DNA from: Streptomyces sp. DSM 110735
GTDB lineage: Bacteria; Actinomycetota; Actinomycetes; Streptomycetales; Streptomycetaceae
Length of the DNA stretch: 64,000 nucleotides
Assembly (NCBI RefSeq): GCF_016482685.1
Contig: NZ_JACYHF010000026.1
Coordinates: 17,748 to 81,747, forward strand
Direction: 5' to 3'
The position numbers and the translations under genes were made by a program. This document shows positions 58,110 through 64,000 of the stretch, piece after piece (positions within the stretch are counted from its first letter, which is position 1; each line of letters opens with the position of its first letter). Under the pieces are notes generated by a model that searched no databases, was not told the origin of the DNA, and saw only the letters and a list, made by a program, of their open reading frames with translations.

Positions 58110-58989
58110 CCTCGCCCGAGGGCTTTTCCTCCTCCTTGCCCTCCTCGCTGGTCGTCGCCGTCCAGGCGGCGCTGTAGAGCAGCAGCTTGCAGGTGAAGTT
58201 GATCCACAGCAGCAGGGCGACGGGGACGCCGAAGGCGCCGTAGACGCTCTTGGCGGCGACGCCCTGGATGTAGCCGCTGAGCAGCAGCTTGAGCAGTTCG
58301 AAGCCGACCGCGCCGAGCAGGGCGGCGACGATCAGGCGGCGGCGCGGGGGTTCGACGCCGGGCAGCAGGGTGAGGGCGTAGAGCAGGACGAGGAAGTCGG
58401 CGAGCACGGCGACGGCGAAGGCGGCGGCGCGCAGCAGCGCGGTGCCCCAGCCGTGCTCGTCCAGACCGATCTGGTGCGCCACCCAGCCGATGGCCGCCGA
58501 GGCGAGGGTGGAGGCGGCGAGGGTGACCAGCAGGGCGCCGCCGAGCCCGATCAGGATGCCGGCGTCCTTGATCTTGGCGACGATCGGGTTGATGCCCCGG
58601 TCGGGCAGCTCCCAGACCGCGCGCAGACAGTCCCGGATCTGTCCGACCCAGCCGATACCGGTGAACAGCAGCGCGGCACCGGCGATGAGACCGACCGTCC
58701 CGGCGTTGTGCACCAGTCCGCCGAGGTCCAGTTGGTCGGCCAGACCCGGGAACTGGGCGGCGATCTGCTTCTCCACCGTCTTCTGCCGCGACGGACTGAG
58801 CGTCGCGGCGGTGATCGCGGCGGCCACGGTCAGCAGCGGAAACAGCGCGACGAAGCTGACGAACGTCATCGCGGCAGCCAGCCAGGTCCAGTTGACCCGG
58901 TCCAGGCGCGCGTACGACCGCCATGCGTGCGTGGTCATCATCCAGGTGACGACCGGCCCGATACCGGGGAGCTTTTTCAGCCAGTCCAT
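58057..58989 (-). CDS. YihY/BrkB (YhjD)-family membrane protein
   Basis: A 310-residue protein with six or seven helices: NWTWLAAAMTFVSFVALFPLLTVAAAITAA, TVGLIAGAALLFTGIGWVGQIRDCLRAVWEL, ILIGLGGALLVTLAASTLASAAIGWVAH, AAFAVAVLADFLVLLYALTLLPGVEPPRRRLIVAALLGAVGFELLKLLLSGYIQG, and VYGAFGVPVALLLWINFTCKLLLYSAAWTA. The last block is the YihY signature. ATG at 58989 (MDWLKKLPGIG) is preferred to earlier Arg-rich starts. The acidic/Gly tail lies antisense to the end of the carboxypeptidase gene. Function is not established for the family. Confidence 0.88.
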   Translation of the reverse strand: MDWLKKLPGIGPVVTWMMTTHAWRSYARLDRVNWTWLAAAMTFVSFVALFPLLTVAAAITAATLSPSRQKTVEKQIAAQFPGLADQLDLGGLVHNAGTVGLIAGAALLFTGIGWVGQIRDCLRAVWELPDRGINPIVAKIKDAGILIGLGGALLVTLAASTLASAAIGWVAHQIGLDEHGWGTALLRAAAFAVAVLADFLVLLYALTLLPGVEPPRRRLIVAALLGAVGFELLKLLLSGYIQGVAAKSVYGAFGVPVALLLWINFTCKLLLYSAAWTATTSEEGKEEEKPSGEVTDGSGGAAGRAAASGG

Positions 58990-59147
58990 GATCCGTCTCT
59001 GCCCTCGTCGCGGGAACTCCATGTGCCGGTACCCCGATCCGCCGGTCCGGCACCGCACTTGTACCGCGTCTCATTAATCACCCATTGCGGGGAGCCCGGC
59101 GGTGCCTTGCGGCGTATCACCCATATGCGGGCGATACGGTCACGGGC

Positions 59148-59903
59148 ATGTCTGCTGTCTCCGGACCTCCCCGGTCCCTGCTCGTTCTCGGCGGCGCCTC
59201 GGAGATCGCGCTGGCGACTGCGCGCCGCCTGGTCGCCCGCCGTACCCGCACCGTCTGGCTGGCGGGGCGTCCCTCCGCCGCGCTCGACCGGGCGGCGGCG
59301 AACCTGCGCGGGCTCGGTGCCGAGGTGCGTACGGTCGCCTTCGACGCGCTGGAGCCCGAGTCCCACGAGACGGTGCTGGGGAAGGTGTTCGCGGAGGGGG
59401 AGGTGGATCTGGTGCTGCTGGCGTTCGGGCTGCCGGGCGACCAGGCGCGCGACGAGTGCGATCCGATGCGTGCCGTCCGTCTCGCCCAGACCAACTACAC
59501 CGGCGCCGTCTCCTCAGGTCTTGTCGCCGCCCGCGCGCTCCAGGACCAGGGGCACGGCGCGCTGGTCGTCCTCTCCGCCACGGCGGGGGAACGGGCGCGG
59601 CGCACCGACTTCATCTACGGCTCCAGCAAGGCTGGTCTGGACACCTTCGCGCAGGGTCTGGGGGACGCGCTGTACGGCACGGGTGTCCATGTGATGGTCG
59701 TACGGCCCGGGTTCGTGCGGACCGCGAAGACGGCGGGGCTCGGTCCGGTGCCGTTCTCCACCACCCCCGAGGCGGTCGCGGCGGCCGTCGAACTCGGGCT
59801 GCGGCGGGGCTCGGAGACGGTGTGGGTGCCGGGGACGCTGCGCCCGGTGATGGCGGCGCTGCGGCACACGCCGCGGGCGCTGTTCCGTCGGCTGCCGCTC
59901 TGA
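59148..59903 (+). CDS. Short-chain dehydrogenase, DprE2-like (decaprenylphosphoryl-2-keto-pentose reductase type)
   Basis: A 251-residue SDR. The NAD(P) fold is SLLVLGGASEIALATARRLVARRTRTVWLAGRP. ALVVLSATAGERARRTDFIYGSSKAGLDTFAQGLGDALYG gives the catalytic Ser...Tyr-x3-Lys. VVRPGFVRTAKTAGLGPVPFSTTPEAVAAAVELGLRRGSETVWVPGTLRPVMAALRHTPRALFRRLPL is the C-terminal block seen in mycobacterial DprE2. There the enzyme works with DprE1 to make the arabinose donor. No dprE1 is adjacent. ATG at 59148; an earlier in-frame start at 59085 is less likely. Confidence 0.82.
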   Translation: MSAVSGPPRSLLVLGGASEIALATARRLVARRTRTVWLAGRPSAALDRAAANLRGLGAEVRTVAFDALEPESHETVLGKVFAEGEVDLVLLAFGLPGDQARDECDPMRAVRLAQTNYTGAVSSGLVAARALQDQGHGALVVLSATAGERARRTDFIYGSSKAGLDTFAQGLGDALYGTGVHVMVVRPGFVRTAKTAGLGPVPFSTTPEAVAAAVELGLRRGSETVWVPGTLRPVMAALRHTPRALFRRLPL

Positions 59904-59910
59904 GAACCGG

Positions 59911-60492
59911 TCAGCGGCTCGCGATCGTGCCGCGCCCCGCCGGGTGACCCGCCTGCGGCGGTACGACAGGGGCGCCGAACTGGTAGTCGCGCAGCCTGCC
60001 CCACACCCCGTCGGGTCCCTGCTCGTAGAGCGCGAACCCGGCGCAGGACCACTCCGCCTCGAACCCGGCCAGTTCCTCGAACGCGCGGTCCATGGCGGCG
60101 TCTTCGATGCCGTGCGCCACGGTCACGTGCGGGTGGTACGGGAACTGCAGCTCACGCGGGACCGGTCCGGCGGTGTCCCGGACCCGCTGCTGGAGTTCCG
60201 CGCACTCCTCGGCGCCGCGCGCCACACGCACGTAGACGACGGGCGACAGCGGGCGGAAGGTGCCGGTGCCGGACAGGCGCATCGGGAACGGGCGTCCGGC
60301 GGCGGCGACGGCGGCGAGATGGGCGTCCACGGCCGTCAGGTCCGCCGCGTCGACCTCGGTCGGCGGCAGCAGGGTGACATGGGTGGGGATGCCATGGGCG
60401 GCGGGGTCACCGAAGCCCGCGCGCCGCTCCTGGAGCAGGCTGCCGTGAGGCTCCGGGACCGCGATCGACACGCCGATCGTTACGGTCCCCAC
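59911..60492 (-). CDS. 2'-5' RNA ligase-family (2H phosphoesterase) protein
   Basis: A 193-residue 2H phosphoesterase with both H-x-T motifs: HGIPTHVTLLPPTEV and QFPYHPHVTVAHGIED. These form the two-lobed active site acting on 2',3'-cyclic phosphates or 2'-5' linkages. GTG at 60492 (MGTVTIGVSI) has GGGAG 5 bases before it; a GTG at 60510 is the other choice. It converges with the DprE2-like gene 7 bases away. The cellular role is uncertain; RNA repair or cyclic phosphate turnover is family knowledge. Confidence 0.9.
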   Translation of the reverse strand: MGTVTIGVSIAVPEPHGSLLQERRAGFGDPAAHGIPTHVTLLPPTEVDAADLTAVDAHLAAVAAAGRPFPMRLSGTGTFRPLSPVVYVRVARGAEECAELQQRVRDTAGPVPRELQFPYHPHVTVAHGIEDAAMDRAFEELAGFEAEWSCAGFALYEQGPDGVWGRLRDYQFGAPVVPPQAGHPAGRGTIASR

Positions 60493-60697
60493 GTCGTCTC
60501 CCGTCGTCACGTGTTGTCCGGCCGGCCACCTGTGCCCCGGCCACCGGCTATCGACTGTACGGCCACGGCCGTCCCCCGGGCAGGCGCAACGGACGTGATG
60601 TACGGCGCTTCTCCCCCTGGGACACGCGTGCGGTCGTACGCCCCGGGCGACTGGTGCGTCCGGGACCCCGCTCAGTGCGCGTATGTGCCGCGCGCGC

Positions 60698-61714
60698 TCA
60701 GTGCTTGGCGGGCAGGAAGCCCACCCGGTCGTACGCCTGTGCCAGCGTCTCGGCGGCGATGGCGCGCGCCTTCTCCGCGCCCTTGGCGAGGACGGCGTCC
60801 AGCGTCTCGGTGTCGTCCAGGTACTGCTGGGTGCGCTCGCGGAACGGCGTCACGAACTCGACCATGATCTCGGCGAGGTCGGTCTTGAGGGCGCCGTACA
60901 TCTTGCCCTCGTACGCCTTCTCCAGGTCGGCGATCGACGTGCCGGTGAGGGTGGAGTGGATGGTGAGGAGGTTCGACACGCCGGGCTTGTTCTCGGGGTC
61001 GAAGCGGATCACCGTGTCGGTGTCGGTGACGGCGCTCTTGACCTTCTTCGCCGTCGCCTTCGGCTCGTCGAGCAGGTTGATGAGCCCCTTCGGCGTGGAC
61101 GCCGACTTGCTCATCTTGACGCCCGGGTCCTGGAGGTCGTAGATCTTCGCCGTCTCCTTGAGGATGTACGGCTTCGGGATCTCGAAGGTCTGGCCGAAGC
61201 GGCCGTTGAAGCGCTCGGCGAGGTCGCGGGTCAGCTCGATGTGCTGGCGCTGGTCCTCACCGACCGGGACCTCGTTGGCCTGGTAGAGCAGGATGTCCGC
61301 GACCTGGAGGATCGGGTACGTGAAGAGACCGACGCTCGCGCGGTCGGCGCCCTGCTTGGCGGCCTTGTCCTTGAACTGGGTCATGCGGGACGCCTCGCCG
61401 AAGCCGGTGAGGCAGTTCATGACCCAGGCGAGCTGGGCGTGCTCGGGGACGTGGCTCTGCACGAACAGGGTGCAGCGGTCGGGGTCCAGACCGGCGGCGA
61501 GGAGCTGGGCGGCGGCGAGGCGGGTGTTGTCCCGCAGCTCCTTCGGGTCCTGCGGGACCGTGATCGCGTGCAGGTCGACGACCATGTAGAAGGCGTCGTG
61601 GGTCTCCTGGAGGGCCACCCACTGGCGCACGGCGCCGAGGTAGTTGCCGAGGTGGAACGAGCCGGCGGTGGGCTGGATTCCAGAGAGCACGCGAAGCTTT
61701 TCAGCGGGGGCCAT
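60698..61714 (-). CDS. trpS: Tryptophanyl-tRNA synthetase
   Basis: A 338-residue class Ic aminoacyl-tRNA synthetase that charges tRNA-Trp. RVLSGIQPTAGSFHLGNYLGAVRQW contains the HIGH-equivalent (SFHLGNYLG). DLHAIT, VGEDQRQHIELTRDLAERFN and the KMSKS loop DPGVKMSKSASTPKGLINLLD follow. The ATG at 61714 is preferred; the ATG at 61723 lies directly against the GAGAGA ribosome site. It is of the shorter bacterial form. Streptomyces often carry a second, antibiotic-resistant trpS; this is the ordinary gene by its neighbours (glyA). It is co-oriented with glyA. Confidence 0.96.
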   Translation of the reverse strand: MAPAEKLRVLSGIQPTAGSFHLGNYLGAVRQWVALQETHDAFYMVVDLHAITVPQDPKELRDNTRLAAAQLLAAGLDPDRCTLFVQSHVPEHAQLAWVMNCLTGFGEASRMTQFKDKAAKQGADRASVGLFTYPILQVADILLYQANEVPVGEDQRQHIELTRDLAERFNGRFGQTFEIPKPYILKETAKIYDLQDPGVKMSKSASTPKGLINLLDEPKATAKKVKSAVTDTDTVIRFDPENKPGVSNLLTIHSTLTGTSIADLEKAYEGKMYGALKTDLAEIMVEFVTPFRERTQQYLDDTETLDAVLAKGAEKARAIAAETLAQAYDRVGFLPAKH

Positions 61715-61774
61715 GGTGCCCATTCTCTCAGAGGCTGAGGGTGTGGATGGCCCGGGTGGTGGGGGATGGTTCCG

Positions 61775-61827
61775 GTGCGCGGGGGACTGCGGCGCCGTTG
61801 TGGCTGGTCGCGCAGTTCCCCGCGCCC
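61775..61827. repeat. Streptomyces-type intergenic hairpin repeat, likely terminator
   Basis: GCGCGGGGGACTGCG pairs with CGCAGTTCCCCGCGC (one G-T type mismatch) around GCGCCGTTGTGGCTGGT. I recall this exact kind of sequence (CTGGTCGCGCAGTTCCCCGCGCCCCT) as a highly repeated intergenic element at gene ends in many Streptomyces genomes. It lies 11 bases after the glyA stop and before trpS. Confidence 0.75.
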
Positions 61828-61837
61828 CTAGGGAGAT

Positions 61838-63295
61838 CTAGCCCAGGTCGATTTCGGGGTAGAGGGGGAACTCCGCCACCAAATCCGTCGCTCGCTTCGC
61901 GATCTCGTCCGCGGTCTTCGGGTCCAGGATGTGCTGGGCCTTGGAGGGGGCGCCGGACTTCGTGGTGCCGGGCTGGGTGGTCGTGAGGACGCGGTCGATC
62001 AGGCCCGCCACCTCGTCCATCTCCGCCGTGCCGAGACCACGGGTGGTGAGCGCGGGGGTGCCGACGCGGATGCCGGAGGTGTACCAGGCGCCGTTGGGGT
62101 CGGCGGGGATGGCGTTGCGGTTGGTGACGATGCCGGACTCGAGGAGCGCCGCCTCCGCCTGGCGTCCGGTGAGCCCGTAGGAGGCGGCGACGTCGATCAG
62201 GTTGAGGTGGTTGTCGGTGCCGCCGGTGACCAGGGTGGCGCCGCGCCGCATCAGGCCCTCGGCGAGCGCGCGGGAGTTGTCCACGATCCGCTGGGCGTAG
62301 TCCTGGAAGGACGGCTGACGCGCCTCCGCCAGGGCGACCGCCTTGGCGGCCATCACGTGCGGGAGCGGACCGCCGAGGACCATCGGGCAGCCCCGGTCGA
62401 CCTGGTCCTTGAGGGAGTCGTCGCACAGGACCATGCCGCCGCGCGGTCCGCGCAGGGACTTGTGGGTGGTGGTCGTGACGATCTGGGCGTGCGGGACCGG
62501 GTCGTAGTCGCCGGTGAGGACCTTGCCCGCGACCAGACCCGCGAAGTGCGCCATGTCGACCATGAGCGTGGCGCCGACCTCGTCCGCGATCTCGCGCATG
62601 ATCCGGAAGTTCACCAGCCGGGGGTACGCCGAGTAGCCCGCGACGAGGATCAGCGGGCGGAACTCGCGCGCCTGGGCGCGCAGCGCGTCGTAGTCGATGA
62701 GACCGGTGGCCGGGTCGGTGCCGTAGGAGCGCTGGTCGAACATCTTGCCGGAGATGTTCGGGCGGAAGCCGTGGGTGAGGTGACCGCCCGCGTCCAGGGA
62801 CATGCCGAGCATCCGCTGGTTGCCGAACGCCTGGCGCAGCTCTGCCCAGTCGGCCTCGCTGAGGTCGTTCACCTGGCGTACGCCCGCCTTCTCCAGGAAG
62901 GGGACCTCGACGCGGTCGGCGAGGACCGCCCAGAAGGCGACGAGGTTGGCGTCGATGCCGGAGTGCGGCTGGACGTAGGCGTGCCGGGCGCCGAAGAGTT
63001 CGCGGGCGTGCTCGGCGGCGAGGGACTCGACGGTGTCGACGTTGCGGCAGCCCGCGTAGAAGCGGCGGCCGACGGTGCCCTCGGCGTACTTGTCGCTGAA
63101 CCAGTTGCCCATCGCGAGGAGGGTGGCCGGGGAGGCGTAGTTCTCGGAGGCGATCAGCTTGAGCATGTCGCGCTGGTCGTGGACCTCCTGGCCGATGGCG
63201 TCCGCGACGCGGGGCTCCACGGCGCGGATGACGTCGAGGGCGGCGCGGAAGGCGGTGGACTCGGCGGAGCCGGACGGGGTGGCGTTCTCGGGCAT
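61838..63295 (-). CDS. glyA: Serine hydroxymethyltransferase
   Basis: A 485-residue PLP enzyme that converts serine and tetrahydrofolate to glycine and 5,10-methylene-THF. The SHMT motifs are LIASENYASPATLLAMGNWFSDKYAEGTVGRRFYAGCRNVDTVE, LMVDMAHFAGLVAGKVLTGDYDPVPHAQIVTTTTHKSLRGPRGGMVLCDD (the Lys binds PLP) and GTDNHLNLIDV. It is ~60 residues longer than the E. coli type, with an insertion around LEKAGVRQVNDLSEADWAELRQAFGNQRMLGMSLDAGGHLTHG, as seen in a second actinobacterial SHMT class. The start is ATG at 63295 after GGAGG. It is preceded by a ZTP riboswitch, which ties expression to 10-formyl-THF supply. Confidence 0.95.
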   Translation of the reverse strand: MPENATPSGSAESTAFRAALDVIRAVEPRVADAIGQEVHDQRDMLKLIASENYASPATLLAMGNWFSDKYAEGTVGRRFYAGCRNVDTVESLAAEHARELFGARHAYVQPHSGIDANLVAFWAVLADRVEVPFLEKAGVRQVNDLSEADWAELRQAFGNQRMLGMSLDAGGHLTHGFRPNISGKMFDQRSYGTDPATGLIDYDALRAQAREFRPLILVAGYSAYPRLVNFRIMREIADEVGATLMVDMAHFAGLVAGKVLTGDYDPVPHAQIVTTTTHKSLRGPRGGMVLCDDSLKDQVDRGCPMVLGGPLPHVMAAKAVALAEARQPSFQDYAQRIVDNSRALAEGLMRRGATLVTGGTDNHLNLIDVAASYGLTGRQAEAALLESGIVTNRNAIPADPNGAWYTSGIRVGTPALTTRGLGTAEMDEVAGLIDRVLTTTQPGTTKSGAPSKAQHILDPKTADEIAKRATDLVAEFPLYPEIDLG

Positions 63296-63340
63296 GGGGA
63301 CCTCCGGACAGGGCGCGTCAGTGTGTCGGCGTGTTCGGTT

Positions 63341-63425
63341 CGGCCCAGGCGCACGGCACTGTCTCGCTCGGGCCGCTTCCCGATGGTCGGTCCCATCCCA
63401 GCGCGCCAGTCACGGCCCACGGCCA
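63341..63425 (-). ncRNA. ZTP (pfl) riboswitch upstream of glyA
   Basis: Read on minus from 63425, the conserved parts of the pfl motif appear in order: GCCGTGACTGGCG, then TGGGATGGGACCGACCATC GGGAAGCGGC, a variable linker, and finally the hallmark CCGTGCGCCTGGGC at about 63343-63356. Pairing of GCCGTGACTGGC with the GGGAAGCGGC side gives the P1/P2 domain; the hallmark forms the pseudoknot domain. Family knowledge: this RNA binds ZTP/ZMP and turns on one-carbon genes such as glyA when 10-formyl-THF is short. About 45 bases of possible expression platform follow before glyA. Confidence 0.88.
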
Positions 63426-63539
63426 CCATACCGGCGATGCCCTGCGGGCGGCGGACGGTCCGGGGAGCGGACGGGGGGCGGGCGGGGGGCGGGCGGGGCG
63501 CGGGTAGGGGGCGGGCGGGGGCGGACGCGCGACCCCGGG

Positions 63540-64000
63540 GCTACCTGGCAACCCGGGTCTACCCGGGGACCGACCGGGAGCTGCCCGGCGACCGGGGACT
63601 GCCCGGCGACCGGGGACTGCCCGGCGATCGGGGACTGCCCGGCGATCGGGGGCTCCCCAAGGACCGGGGGCTGCCTGGCGACCGGGGACTGCCCAGGGAC
63701 AGACCGGGGGCTGCCCAGCAACCGGGGACTCCCCAAGGACTGGGAAGCTGCCCCGCCCGGGGAGCAGACGGGGCGCGGGCAGAAGGCGGGCGGGGGCGGA
63801 CGCGGCGACCCCGGGGGCTGCCCGGCAATCCGGGGCTACCCAGGGACCGGGACTGCCCAGCAACCGGGGACTGCCCAGGAACCGGGAGCTGCCCAGCAAC
63901 CGAGGGCTCCCCAGGGACCGGGAGCTGCCCAGTGACCGGGGACTCCCCCAGGGACCGGCGGCTGCCCAGTGACCGGGGACTCCCCCAGGGACCGGCGGCT
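63540..64000. repeat. 18-bp minisatellite with higher-order duplication, runs past window end
   Basis: From about 63580 the unit GACTGCCCGGCGACCGGG repeats tandemly with point changes. At ~63747-63815 an interruption (GGGGCGCGGGCAGAAGGCGG and GGCGGGGGCGGACGCGGCGA) copies the leading segment at 63490-63535, so the whole block (leader plus array) is duplicated. The last 74 bases are two copies of a ~37-base unit (GCTGCCCAGTGACCGGGGACT followed by CCCCCAGGGACCGGCG). The array lies upstream of the glyA riboswitch. The period of 18 keeps several frames open (Ser-Pro-Arg/Gly-type peptides), but no gene is supported. Confidence 0.85.

Noticed and set aside
63296..63430. Glycine riboswitch before glyA
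   Set aside because: The glycine aptamer consensus is absent, while the pfl/ZTP motif fits throughout.
63159..63935. Plus-strand protein of 258 codons over the glyA start and minisatellite
   Set aside because: It begins antisense inside glyA and the riboswitch and then simply translates the 18-bp repeat.
63580..64000. CRISPR array
   Set aside because: The repeats are directly adjacent 18-mers without unique spacers, and no cas genes occur.

Overview
The window is chromosomal DNA of a Streptomyces species. The evidence is the very high GC content with strong third-position bias, frequent GTG and TTG starts, ATGA/GTGA/TGATG stop-start couplings, and typical gene families (SCO4848-family membrane protein, DUF4328, mycothiol-dependent maleylpyruvate isomerase family, many ECF sigma factors and TetR regulators). 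From memory, the gene order (glyA, trpS, dac, SCO4848-like gene, sdhCDAB, GH20, nonulosonate genes, BMP/nucleoside ABC operon, cdd, deoA) resembles the S. coelicolor SCO4837-SCO4890 stretch in reverse. No rRNA, tRNA, IS element, prophage or CRISPR array was seen.

Layout. 0-9 kb: the 3' end of a PAS-SpoIIE phosphatase, a PspC protein, a small secreted protein, a serine-less alpha/beta hydrolase, a divergent LysR/MFS pair, an ECF sigma factor with SnoaL tail overlapping a STAS gene, an AEC transporter, a GNAT and a Uma2 protein. 9.3-16.4 kb: a minus-strand nucleoside uptake and salvage operon (BMP lipoprotein, ABC ATPase, two permeases, cytidine deaminase, thymidine phosphorylase); its ATPase gene has no ATG/GTG/TTG start. 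16.5-17.35 kb: a mosaic GC-rich repeat field. 17.4-20 kb: an M20 amidohydrolase, a methyltransferase and a YunG-like protein. 20-28.5 kb: a two-armed cluster for a nonulosonic acid cell-wall glycopolymer, with a synthase, a cytidylyltransferase-phosphatase fusion, two polysialyltransferase-like proteins, two other glycosyltransferases and an acyltransferase. 28.5-33 kb: a TetR/FAD-monooxygenase pair with twin operators, LysE, and a methylmalonyl-CoA mutase large-subunit-like protein. 33-42.3 kb: an L,D-transpeptidase, an ECF sigma factor with a coupled membrane protein, several uncharacterised proteins, a GH20 hexosaminidase, and an OHCU-decarboxylase-like protein without its catalytic motifs.

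42.7-46.2 kb: sdhCDAB with a strong terminator. 46.2-50.5 kb: two TM2 proteins and a DUF2752 protein on the minus strand, then a coupled five-gene plus-strand operon behind a promoter with two palindromes; its third gene is a TetR regulator. 50.5-56.7 kb: a solitary P450, a VOC protein, a Nudix protein, a leader-peptide-controlled pseudo-hydrolase, a mycothiol-family enzyme, a metallophosphoesterase and the SCO4848-family protein. 56.8-61.7 kb: a D,D-carboxypeptidase, a YihY/BrkB protein, a DprE2-like reductase, a 2'-5' RNA ligase-family protein and trpS. 61.8-63.4 kb: glyA behind a ZTP (pfl) riboswitch. 63.54 kb to the end: an 18-bp minisatellite that continues past the window.

The strongest leads are the nonulosonate cluster, whose gene content fits Kdn better than Neu5Ac; the leader peptide and hairpin ahead of a catalytically dead hydrolase; the apparent AUC start of the ABC ATPase; and two unrelated repeat fields. 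Several enzyme-family members (2142-2900, 41785-42333, 49296-50081, 53467-54231) lack key catalytic residues.
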